Assembly: GCF_004331735.1 (NCBI RefSeq)
Contig: NZ_SJSO01000002.1
Location: 186,001-250,000 of the forward strand
Length of the DNA stretch: 64,000 bases
Direction of reading: 5' to 3'
Source of the DNA: Pedobacter psychrodurus
Lineage (GTDB): Bacteria > Bacteroidota > Bacteroidia > Sphingobacteriales > Sphingobacteriaceae
In this document: piece by piece, positions 43,582-51,750 of the stretch
How positions within the stretch are numbered: position 1 is the stretch's first letter
How the letters are laid out: every line of letters begins with the position of its first letter
Position numbers and translations under genes: made by a program
Notes under the pieces: model-generated
What the model was told of the DNA's origin: nothing
Databases searched by the model: none
The model's input: the letters and a program-made list of their open reading frames with translations, nothing else

Positions 43582-43616
43582 AAAAGCCTTACAGAAATGT
43601 GAGGCTTTTATTTTTT
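43582..43616 (+). terminator. Terminator of tRNA-Phe copy 2
   Basis: AAAAGCCT / AGGCTTTT stem followed by a T-rich tract; its tail reaches the end of the converging hypothetical gene. Confidence 0.78.
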
Positions 43617-44622
43617 AAAGTAATTTTAGATAGGAGAAACTGTTATCTTCTTTTTTGAAAACATATTCTTTCCAAAAAAAATCATCGTCCATCGTGCACG
43701 ATGAATCAAGAAAAGCATCGTAGTCCCAATTTGAAATTGTCTTTAGATTATTTATGATTAAGTCGCTGTAGAAAAAGGAGAAATCATATTCATCGTTTTT
43801 AAAATACACCCACTCATAAAATTGCCTGTCCTCGGTGTTTAGCAAATAATACCTTAATCGCCATTTATCCTGATAATCGGCTACTAGTGCACAAAAAATA
43901 ACCTGTTTTTTATGCGCTGGAAAAATCATAGTATAATTAATTCTTAAAGGGGATAGTTCTGTATATTCAGATGGAAAAGTTATCCGAATCTTTTCAAAAA
44001 ACGGATTAACAAACTCTTCGTCGCAATAATTTGCAAAAGCCCGGTTTATTTTTTCTTTTTTTTCCTGCTTTAAAATAGCAACCAAGTAGGGTGACTCTTT
44101 AAATTCTTCGAATTGTATATCTCGTAAACCAACCGTTTCGCCTAGTACATCATGCTGGAGAGATGCTTTGGGAAGAAATAAGTAATCATGCCAAAAATTG
44201 GCATCGTTACCCTGTTTTTGAATGTCATCCCTAAGTTCGATTTCATCTTTCTGATTGCCATAAAAGGTAAGGCTTTTTAAGATAAACCACTCGCCTTCAA
44301 AGAACATGCCTATAAAGGAAACTGAAAAATAGGTATATACTTTTTCATCAATAAGCTCACGGGTTGATTTTCTTTGCCAGGAATCTGGAGTAATGAATCT
44401 TTTTGCCTGTTTAAAATCATAGAACAATGAGCTAGAACCATGAAATAGATCATGATGATATTCAAAATCGTCATAATCTATATCCGATATTTTTGTTAAA
44501 GTTGCAGCATAAAATTTGTTATGTTCTTTATTAAAGACGCCTCCAAAATAACCTTCTAACAGTGGTTTTTCTACTCTTGGCCATAATATTGACCGTAGTT
44601 CTTTGGAATCTGAGAAATTCAT
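43615..44622 (-). CDS. Hypothetical protein
   Basis: A 335-residue soluble protein rich in Phe, Tyr, Asp and Lys with no signal peptide or recognisable motif. Aromatic-rich stretches (DFEYHHDLFHGSSSLFYDFK, YTYFSVSFIGMFFEGEW, FFWKEYVFKKEDNSFSYLKL) suggest a compact globular fold. It is a single gene converging on the tandem tRNA-Phe genes, a common site for acquired genes, but there is no integrase or repeat of the tRNA 3' end beyond the second tRNA, so acquisition is only a guess. Confidence 0.55.
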   Translation of the reverse strand: MNFSDSKELRSILWPRVEKPLLEGYFGGVFNKEHNKFYAATLTKISDIDYDDFEYHHDLFHGSSSLFYDFKQAKRFITPDSWQRKSTRELIDEKVYTYFSVSFIGMFFEGEWFILKSLTFYGNQKDEIELRDDIQKQGNDANFWHDYLFLPKASLQHDVLGETVGLRDIQFEEFKESPYLVAILKQEKKEKINRAFANYCDEEFVNPFFEKIRITFPSEYTELSPLRINYTMIFPAHKKQVIFCALVADYQDKWRLRYYLLNTEDRQFYEWVYFKNDEYDFSFFYSDLIINNLKTISNWDYDAFLDSSCTMDDDFFWKEYVFKKEDNSFSYLKLL

Positions 44623-44835
44623 ATTGTGGATTTTGCATAAATCTATCAGTTTGAATTTTTTAAACCAAATATTAGTCTGAGTCTACCACCAAGGGTAAGT
44701 CAGAGGAATGGTTCGAGATTGAGGCATTCTTGTGAAATTTTACAGTCAATTTTATACCCATTCGGGTATTATTTCTATGTTTTGACTGTCGTTTGTACCA
44801 GATCTGGTATGAATTTTGATCTAATAATTCTTTTA

Positions 44836-44862
44836 CAAAAAAGCCTCCGTTTTATAAGAGGC
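44836..44862 (-). terminator. Terminator of the SRPBCC gene
   Basis: On the minus strand GCCTC-ttataaaacg-GAGGC is followed by six T residues, about 10 bases after the stop codon. Confidence 0.7.
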
Positions 44863-44871
44863 CCATTCATT

Positions 44872-45318
44872 TTATGTTTCTACATGATGGTTTTGTTTCT
44901 CGGCGATTTCCTTAACCTTATCTAGCGCTTTCGGCCAGGTTTTTTCGAAATAATCTCTCCATTCATCGTTAATACCCATATCGATGAGTAGTTCCGTTTT
45001 ACCCTCTCTTTCATTGAGTGTGTAATTCTCGAGTGTCTCACCCCAATCCCCGCTGAAGTCTTCCTTGCCATCTTTTATTTCGCCCAGGTGTTTGATAGAC
45101 ATGTACCGATTAGGGATATTGTCTTGAATCACAGCTACCATTCCATCTCCATTATCACCTAGAAACAGGGCCTTGCTTCCTTTTTTCCAATCGGTTTCTA
45201 CACGCGATCCTTCCATAAAAGCAGCTGTCCACTTGGGGTAGTTTTCTACGCCAAAAAGAGCATCCCAAACTTTTTCTGCTGTGGCGTTAATTGTGGTTTT
45301 AAATTCAATCTTTTCCAT
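44872..45318 (-). CDS. SRPBCC (START-like) domain protein
   Basis: A 148-residue protein with the helix-grip fold of the SRPBCC/AHSA1 superfamily: IEFKTTINATAEKVWDALFG, VENYPKWTAAFMEGSRVETD, WKKGSKALFLGDNGDGMVAV and a C-terminal helix DYFEKTWPKALDKVKEIAEK. Members bind hydrophobic ligands or assist stress responses; no specific function can be assigned. It is a single-gene unit with its own terminator. Confidence 0.88.
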   Translation of the reverse strand: MEKIEFKTTINATAEKVWDALFGVENYPKWTAAFMEGSRVETDWKKGSKALFLGDNGDGMVAVIQDNIPNRYMSIKHLGEIKDGKEDFSGDWGETLENYTLNEREGKTELLIDMGINDEWRDYFEKTWPKALDKVKEIAEKQNHHVET

Positions 45319-45625
45319 GGTTATTAGATTTTTAAATCAGATAATTTATATAACAAATTTGCAGAGGATTTGATTGACTTAAGCGGTGCAAAGGCGACAA
45401 TTTGTGGGGGCATAAGGACTAACGCTGGTTAGCATATCTTTTAAATTTAATAAATATCTCAGTGAAAAGTAATTTAATCGGTAGATTTATGTAATTCACC
45501 GATACATATGCTCGAGAGTACAATATTTTGAATTAAATTTAGTTTGTTGGTAAACAAAAGTTTCTTTCCGAACAACTTAACTATTGCCCAGTACGTATAT
45601 AAAATATAATGTTACCATAATTTCC

Positions 45626-47224
45626 ATGAGAAATAAGAGATTCCTTTACCTGGCTGTGCTAGGTTTTTTAAGCTTTGGGCTCATTGCTGGCTGTAAAAAG
45701 AGCAGTGCTGTGCCTGATGAGCCTGTAACCCCACCAGTTGTTACAACGCCTACCGGAACGCGGGATGAATTGACTAAAGATTCTATTTTTTTATACGGTA
45801 AAGAACTTTATTATTGGAATACTTCGCTGCCAACTTATGAGGTGTTTAATCCACGTGGATTTAGTTCAAATGAAGCTGAGCTATATGCCATGACACAATA
45901 TTCTTTGGATCCGACAACAGGAAGACCATATGAATTTGTAAGTAATTCTGGCGAGCCTAAATATTCGTTCTTCGACTATACGGCAGCTACAACAGGTAAA
46001 ACAGGAGCGCTTAAAGCAGATGTAAATGGCTCGGCCAATGATTACGGTTTTTCTGTTCAATATAATAACAATACAGATCTAAGAGTAAAATATGTTTATC
46101 CTAACTCACCGGCAGCATTGCAGGGTTTAACACGTGGCTGTAGGATAACCAGTGTAAATGGAAGAACAGATCTGACCTATCCTGGTGCAGTTAATTTTTT
46201 AAATAATGCCATTTTTGGGACAAATGCAACTGTGACTTTGGCCTTCAATGATATTGGTGGCAATCCGAAAACGGCTGTTATATCTAGCAGCTTATATACC
46301 GTTAATCCAATATTGTTTACCAATGTTTATACGGTTGGTACAAAAAAAATCGGTTACATTGTATTTAATAGTTTTACCAATAATGCCTCTGCAGCAATAA
46401 ATACAGTTTTTTCTAATTTCGCAACTCAGGGGGTAAGTGAATTGGTTATTGATTTACGCTATAACGGCGGTGGTTATGTTTCAACAGCTACCGAGATTAT
46501 TAATTTAGCAGCACCAGCAGGAGAAACAGGTAATACGATGTTTACTTCTTATTACAATAACTATCTACAGTCGATCACTACCGCTCAGCGCAAAGCCTCT
46601 ATTTTAGCACACCAGCCACTATTAGATGATGCGGGTAAATTACAGACCTTTACCACGGGTGTAAATGGAAAGTACGCCACTTATGCAGATTTGAATTATT
46701 CGCCTACAGCTGCAGATAATATAGAGAAATTTGCAAAGTCTGGCTCATTATCTTTAAACCGGATATATTTTATTGTAACTGGATCGACAGCCTCGGCAAG
46801 CGAGTTAACCATTAATAGCTTAAAACCAGTAGTGGATGTAAAGCTTATTGGAAGAACAACTTATGGTAAACCTGTTGGCTTTTTCCCGATCAGGATAGAT
46901 AAGGTTGATATGTATATTCCAGAATTTGAAACTAAAAATAAACTTGGCGTTGGTGGCTACTATTCTGGCCTGACGGTTGATAAAGAATCAGCAGAAGATT
47001 TAACCAAAGCGTGGGGAGATGAAACAGAGACTTTGTTGGCCTATGCATTATTGTATGCCAAAAACGGGAATTTTGTAACAACAGCTGCAAAAACAGCTAG
47101 CTTAAGTGCAACCGCAACAGTAATGCCATCAAAACTATCGGTAGCAGAACTAAGGGCAGTAGATGAAAAGTTAGATCCAAAAGGATTTAAGGGGATGGTT
47201 ATGACACCTGATAAAAGATTTTAA
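45626..47224 (+). CDS. S41 family C-terminal processing peptidase (lipoprotein)
   Basis: A 532-residue lipoprotein protease. The start at 45626 gives MRNKRFLYLAVLGFLSFGLI followed by AGCKKSS, a lipobox. A PDZ domain lies at about 145-225 (DYGFSVQYNNNTDLRVKYVY, PNSPAALQGLTRGCRITSVN). The S41 catalytic core includes KIGYIVFNSF, VIDLRYNGGGYVSTATEI, the nucleophile Ser in TGSTASASELT, and GRTTYGKPVGF with the general-base Lys. It is a periplasmic or surface peptidase of the type that Bacteroidota often carry as lipoproteins. It stands alone with a strong terminator. Confidence 0.9.
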   Translation: MRNKRFLYLAVLGFLSFGLIAGCKKSSAVPDEPVTPPVVTTPTGTRDELTKDSIFLYGKELYYWNTSLPTYEVFNPRGFSSNEAELYAMTQYSLDPTTGRPYEFVSNSGEPKYSFFDYTAATTGKTGALKADVNGSANDYGFSVQYNNNTDLRVKYVYPNSPAALQGLTRGCRITSVNGRTDLTYPGAVNFLNNAIFGTNATVTLAFNDIGGNPKTAVISSSLYTVNPILFTNVYTVGTKKIGYIVFNSFTNNASAAINTVFSNFATQGVSELVIDLRYNGGGYVSTATEIINLAAPAGETGNTMFTSYYNNYLQSITTAQRKASILAHQPLLDDAGKLQTFTTGVNGKYATYADLNYSPTAADNIEKFAKSGSLSLNRIYFIVTGSTASASELTINSLKPVVDVKLIGRTTYGKPVGFFPIRIDKVDMYIPEFETKNKLGVGGYYSGLTVDKESAEDLTKAWGDETETLLAYALLYAKNGNFVTTAAKTASLSATATVMPSKLSVAELRAVDEKLDPKGFKGMVMTPDKRF

Positions 47225-47239
47225 TAGTGCTTTTTAATA

Positions 47240-47277
47240 AAAATGCCCACTTAACAAAAAGGTTAAGCGGGCATTTT
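47240..47277. terminator. Bidirectional terminator
   Basis: 16-bp stem AAAATGCCCACTTAAC / GTTAAGCGGGCATTTT with one mismatch and a six-base loop between converging genes. Confidence 0.9.
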
Positions 47278-47290
47278 ATTGTGGTGGTAT

Positions 47291-47893
47291 TTACAATAAG
47301 ATTTTACTGCTGATATCTTTGTTAATGGTAATGTAACCAGGATATTTAACAGGTGTATTGCCTAGCATAAAGGTTGGCTTTATTTTAATGGTTAATAAAC
47401 CTAGCTTTTCATCTTTTGAAGATGATCCTTTCTGAGCAGCCTTGATAATATCATTAAAAACATTTCCATTAGATACTAATCCATAAATGTTGCTTACCAG
47501 CTGCACAGGAACAGTAACTGTTTGACCTTGTGCGATGCTTACATTTTGATTAACAATGCCTTCTGCCAAATCGGTATTATTGACCAAAATTTTATATTCG
47601 AACTGGTTAATGGCTGCTAAACTGCTCGATGGATTGGTTATTTCTAAATTCAGATTGGCTCTTAAAGGAATGTCTTTTCTCAATAAACCCAATGCAACCC
47701 CAGGTAAACTGGTTAAGCTAAAGCTTTGCTGGTCCATTAACTTTTTAACATCTGTGCCTGCAATCGATACCTGCTGTACACCTGTAATTTTATAAGTACA
47801 GTCTTCCAGCGCCTTTATCTGCTGTGCCTGCCTGTTTATTCCGCAGCCGAAAAGGCTAACAGTTAAAAGGCATATTAATAATCTTTGTTTCAT
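47291..47893 (-). CDS. LEA type 2-like lipoprotein
   Basis: A 200-residue lipoprotein. The start at 47893 gives MKQRLLICLLTVSLFGCG with lipidated Cys17; upstream in-frame ATGs give non-signal extensions. The mature domain LRANLNLEITNPSSSLAAIN followed by QFEYKILVNNTDLAEGIVNQ matches the LEA type 2 (WHy) beta-sandwich. Its function in Bacteroidota is unknown. Confidence 0.78.
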   Translation of the reverse strand: MKQRLLICLLTVSLFGCGINRQAQQIKALEDCTYKITGVQQVSIAGTDVKKLMDQQSFSLTSLPGVALGLLRKDIPLRANLNLEITNPSSSLAAINQFEYKILVNNTDLAEGIVNQNVSIAQGQTVTVPVQLVSNIYGLVSNGNVFNDIIKAAQKGSSSKDEKLGLLTIKIKPTFMLGNTPVKYPGYITINKDISSKILL

Positions 47894-48108
47894 TTTGTAT
47901 GTGTTAAGTAATAGCATAAATACCCAAGAATTTGGATATTTATGTACTGCAAACATAACGCCAAAATAATAAATCTATTTCAGAAGAAGCTGCTTAAAAA
48001 TCGGGTTACCCTTTTAACTACAGGTCAATCTCAATAATTGACTCAATTAATCGGTTAGCCGATTTAAACAATTGCCCCAAGTTATTAACTTTACAAAAAA
48101 TAAAATAC

Positions 48109-48591
48109 ATGGCTATTACCATCAGGAAGATAACTGCGCAAGATAATGCTGCTACTGCTTCAATGATCAGGACGATTTTAAGAGAATTTAAAATAGATAA
48201 GCCGGGCACTGTTTATACCGATCCTACAACCGATGACCTATCTACAGTTTTCGACCATCCTCAATCGGCCTATTGGTTAGCCGAAGAGGATGGGATTATT
48301 GTTGGCGGCTGTGGTATTTATCCAACCGAAGGCTTGCCCGATGGTTGTGTTGAGCTAGTTAAATTGTACACTTCAGCATCTTCGCGCGGAAAAGGCATTG
48401 GCAAAATACTCATGGAGAAAAGTATCGAATCGGCACAGCACTTTGGTTATAATGATGTTTATTTAGAGTCGTTTCCCGAACTTACGAGGGCAATTGGTAT
48501 GTACGAAAAGGCAGGATTTAAAAAACTCGCTGCACCGTTGGGTAATTCTGGTCATTTTGCATGTAATGTTTGGATGCTGCTGGTTTTATAG
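48109..48591 (+). CDS. GNAT-family N-acetyltransferase
   Basis: A 160-residue GNAT acetyltransferase. AITIRKITAQDNAATASMIR is the first strand and helix; VELVKLYTSASSRGKGIGKI contains the acetyl-CoA pyrophosphate loop (SRGKGIG), and YLESFPELTRAIGMYEKAGF is the usual end. The IVGGCGIYPTEG strand replaces the catalytic region of standard enzymes. The substrate is unknown. It is a lone gene on the plus strand divergent from the LEA2 lipoprotein gene. Confidence 0.85.
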   Translation: MAITIRKITAQDNAATASMIRTILREFKIDKPGTVYTDPTTDDLSTVFDHPQSAYWLAEEDGIIVGGCGIYPTEGLPDGCVELVKLYTSASSRGKGIGKILMEKSIESAQHFGYNDVYLESFPELTRAIGMYEKAGFKKLAAPLGNSGHFACNVWMLLVL

Positions 48592-48821
48592 GTGGTTAAT
48601 CGATGAAACTGGCTAATTGAGGTTTGTAAAATTGCTGAAATTGTTTAATTGTTGGAGTTAATCTCTAATTGACCATTTTCTATCTTAATGTTTTATTTTC
48701 TTTCATCATTAAGAAGTTAAGGCCATTAAGGTTGATTAATCCAGCCATGTGCATAAATTCTCCCCATTATTTCTGCTGTTTTTTTTAAGTTTGCTGCATA
48801 AAGATTAAATCAAACATCATC

Positions 48822-49289
48822 ATGCAAGAAACGAATTCGCTAAACCAGGTTGCAGAATTTCATACCACCTTTAAACACCCTATTTTAGATAGTCCGGTTA
48901 TTCCTTCAAAACAGAGAGCCAATTTGCGTATTTCGCTTTTAGCCGAAGAGTTGAAAGAATTACAGGAAGCAGTAGAAAATGATGATCTGGTAGAAGTTGC
49001 CGATGCCCTTTGCGATCTGCAGTATGTTTTGGCCGGTGCCATCCACGAGTTCGGTTTAGGTGGAAAATTTAAGACTTTATTTGATGAAGTTCACCGCTCT
49101 AATATGAGCAAAGCCTGCAAAACCGTAGAAGAAGCAGAACAAACCATTCAGTTTTATTTAGATAAAGACCAGACCGAATCTTATTACAAAGAAATCGACG
49201 GACTGTTTTTGGTTTTTAGGAAATCTGACGACAAGACTTTAAAATCGATCAACTATTCGCCAGCTGATTTAAAATCACATTTGGTTTAA
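48822..49289 (+). CDS. MazG-like nucleoside triphosphate pyrophosphohydrolase
   Basis: A 155-residue all-alpha NTP pyrophosphohydrolase. The metal-binding pattern E-E-L-K-E-L followed by E-V-A-D-A-L-C-D-L-Q is in RISLLAEELKELQEAVEND and EVADALCDLQYVLAGAIHEF. The family hydrolyses non-canonical or excess nucleoside triphosphates; this subgroup is close to phage-type MazG-like enzymes. It is followed 18 bases later by an alpha/beta hydrolase gene, probably in the same unit. Confidence 0.85.
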   Translation: MQETNSLNQVAEFHTTFKHPILDSPVIPSKQRANLRISLLAEELKELQEAVENDDLVEVADALCDLQYVLAGAIHEFGLGGKFKTLFDEVHRSNMSKACKTVEEAEQTIQFYLDKDQTESYYKEIDGLFLVFRKSDDKTLKSINYSPADLKSHLV

Positions 49290-49307
49290 CTCCTAAATAA
49301 GCTCGAA

Positions 49308-50153
49308 TTGAAAAGGCTAAAACAGATTGTAAATGAGCTTAAATTAACACAAGCAGCACCTGATGCAGCGCTAATGCGTGAGTTTATTTTTTACTCACCC
49401 AAAATGCCATTACGCCTGCATCAGGAACAGTTGGTCGCTGCATCAAAACAGTTTAGCCTTCAGGTTTTTGATACCTATTTTACCAATGCCGAGGTAAACA
49501 TTAACTGTTTTAGCTGGGGAAATGGAAAACGCAAAGTGTTACTTACGCATGGCTGGGCCTCAAAAGCTTTAGACTTTTATGAGCTGATTATTGAACTCCT
49601 AAAAATAGATAACCTGGAAATTATTGCTTTTGATGCACCTGGCAACGGAAGTTCAATCTCTGAATTTTCCAACCTGATGTTATATGCCGATTCGGTAAAG
49701 TCTATTGCTTTAAACTATGCACAACCCGATGTTCTGATCGGACATTCGCTTGGCGGTATGGCTAATGTAATTGCTTTGCAAGAGCTCGGCCTCACTCCCG
49801 ATCTGCTCATCAGCGTCGCACCATTAATCAGACTGAAAGAAAACTTCGAGCAGAGTCTCGATTCGGTTAACATCGGCACAAAGGATCAGGATATATTTTT
49901 CAGCAACTTTGCAAAAGAGTTCCCCGTTCCTGCCAGCCACTTTAACCTTACTGATCTATACCAACTAAACTCAGAAATTGATCATTTACTGTTATTCGAT
50001 CCTGCCGATCATATTTCGCCATATCCATTTCTTAAAGAATTCTTAGATAAATATCCTGCAATCCGTTCAAAATCTTTTGAAGACGTAGGGCATTATAAAA
50101 TCCTCAGATCGACTGATGTAATTGAAGATATTGTGCAGAGAATTAATAAATGA
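49308..50153 (+). CDS. Alpha/beta hydrolase
   Basis: A 281-residue alpha/beta hydrolase. The oxyanion-region motif LLTHGWASKALDFYELIIEL, the nucleophile elbow in VLIGHSLGGMANVI (Ser of GHSLGG), the acid in LLLFDPADHISPY and the catalytic His in DVGHYKIL are all visible. The apparent start is TTG; an internal ATG at codon 23 is possible. The substrate cannot be told. It likely shares a transcript with the MazG-like gene. Confidence 0.85.
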   Translation: MKRLKQIVNELKLTQAAPDAALMREFIFYSPKMPLRLHQEQLVAASKQFSLQVFDTYFTNAEVNINCFSWGNGKRKVLLTHGWASKALDFYELIIELLKIDNLEIIAFDAPGNGSSISEFSNLMLYADSVKSIALNYAQPDVLIGHSLGGMANVIALQELGLTPDLLISVAPLIRLKENFEQSLDSVNIGTKDQDIFFSNFAKEFPVPASHFNLTDLYQLNSEIDHLLLFDPADHISPYPFLKEFLDKYPAIRSKSFEDVGHYKILRSTDVIEDIVQRINK

Positions 50154-50155
50154 TC

Positions 50156-50282
50156 GTCATTTCCGATCCGATAGCTATCGGATGAAGCGCAGTCCCGAAA
50201 TTTCGGGAGAGAAATCTGTTAAGAAGATTCTGTTAATTAATTCATAGATTTCTCGACTTTGTTGCACTCTTCTCGAAATGAC
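50156..50282. repeat. Dispersed palindromic repeat, family D, copy 1
   Basis: A 127-bp element bounded by the perfect terminal inverted repeat GTCATTTC / GAAATGAC, with inner hairpins ATCCGATAGCTATCGGAT and CCCGAAATTTCGGG and the AGATTTCTCGACTTTGTTGC segment. A second, shorter copy is at 57881-57964. It fills the first part of the 474-base gap before rhaT. The rest (50290-50627) is composed of AT-rich sequence with a CCATCTTCCATC tract and no gene. Confidence 0.75.
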
Positions 50283-50627
50283 ATCCGTTATACAGGATTT
50301 TATTGATAAAGAATTGAATAAGTGTCAGATAGTAATATCTGACACCATGGGAAACTCGCTGTTAACAATAATCTGCGCTTATCTTCTTCAATCTGCGGGA
50401 AAACTATAGCCCGCAGATTTCGCCGATCAATGCAGAAACAAATCCTCATTTTAACAAGAAAACGCACTAACGCTTGCTTATAGTTTCTACACTTTAGCTT
50501 CTGACCTCCGTCTCGGGACTATTCAATTCCATCTTCCATCAACAGATTATTTCCCATGCATAACAGTGCATAACAGTTAAAGTTACCGTATATTCTATTT
50601 TAGAGCAACCAAATATATTAATAGAGC

Positions 50628-51722
50628 ATGCAAGCAATTTTAGGTGTAATTTTTCATTTCTTCGGTGGTTTTGCCTCTGGAAGTTTTTATATCCCATACA
50701 AAAAAGTTAAAGGCTGGGCCTGGGAAAGTTACTGGATCGTTGGGGGGATCTTCTCTTGGTTAATCGTTCCACCACTTGCTGCTTTCTTAACCATACCAAA
50801 TTTCACAGCAATTATCACCAGTACCAACGGTAGTATTTTATGGCTAACCTATTTTTTTGGTATCCTTTGGGGCATTGGTGGCTTAACCTATGGCTTAGGT
50901 GTTCGTTATCTGGGTGTATCGTTAGGGAGTAGTATCATTTTAGGGCTTTGTATGGTTTTGGGTTCAATCCTGCCATCTATTTACTTTGATTTTTACCCTC
51001 AGGCTGGTAAAGATACTTTTACCATGTTTCTACACACCGATTGGGGACGTATGGTATTACTTGGGCTCTTAGTCTGTGTTTTTGGTATTATCATCTGCGG
51101 TAAAGCGGGTATGATGAAAGAAAAGGAAATGAAATCTGGCGTTACCGATCCACATGGTATGGAGGTAAAAACAGAATATAAATTTGGACTTGGTTTATTT
51201 GTGGGGATTGTTTCAGGGGTTTTAAGTGCCTGTTTCAATTTCGGTATCGAAGCCGGAAAGCCAATGGCCGATGCGGCAAACGCCATCTGGAAAGCAGCAA
51301 ATCCTGCTGAAACAGGTAATTTCTTATTCCAGAACAACGTTACTTATGTAATTGTACTTTGGGGAGGTCTAACCACCAATTTTATCTGGTGTATGGTATT
51401 AAATGCAAGGAATAAAACATTTGGCGATTATACCAATGCAAAAACGCCACTGTTAAAAAACTATATTTTTTCTGCACTGGCTGGTACCACCTGGTTCTTA
51501 CAATTCTTTTTCTACGGTATGGGCGAGAGCAAAATGGGTAATGGTGCCAGTTCGTGGATTCTGCACATGGCCTTTATCATTCTTATCGCCAACATATGGG
51601 GGCTGGTATTAAAAGAGTGGAAAGGTGTGTCGAGAAAAACGTTGATTACTGTTTTGGCGGGTATTTTAACCATCATCATTTCGGTACTCATTGTTGGTTA
51701 TGGTAATTCAATAAAAGGTTAA
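50628..51722 (+). CDS. rhaT: L-rhamnose/proton symporter
   Basis: A 364-residue inner-membrane transporter with ten predicted helices, of the drug/metabolite superfamily branch of RhaT. The opening IFHFFGGFASGSFYIPYKKV and the KGWAWESYWIVGGIFSWLIV helix are family signatures, with GIGGLTYGLGVRYLGVSLGS and GESKMGNGASSWILHMAFI later. It imports L-rhamnose with a proton. It is the first gene of the rhamnose operon, 28 bases before the aldolase/dehydrogenase fusion. Confidence 0.93.
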   Translation: MQAILGVIFHFFGGFASGSFYIPYKKVKGWAWESYWIVGGIFSWLIVPPLAAFLTIPNFTAIITSTNGSILWLTYFFGILWGIGGLTYGLGVRYLGVSLGSSIILGLCMVLGSILPSIYFDFYPQAGKDTFTMFLHTDWGRMVLLGLLVCVFGIIICGKAGMMKEKEMKSGVTDPHGMEVKTEYKFGLGLFVGIVSGVLSACFNFGIEAGKPMADAANAIWKAANPAETGNFLFQNNVTYVIVLWGGLTTNFIWCMVLNARNKTFGDYTNAKTPLLKNYIFSALAGTTWFLQFFFYGMGESKMGNGASSWILHMAFIILIANIWGLVLKEWKGVSRKTLITVLAGILTIIISVLIVGYGNSIKG

Positions 51723-51750
51723 TAAATAAAAATTTAAATAGAATATAAGA

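Noticed and set aside
43215..44622. Integrative element at the tRNA-Phe genes
   Set aside because: No integrase gene and no displaced tRNA 3' fragment; the repeated tRNA is a full gene with its own promoter and terminator.
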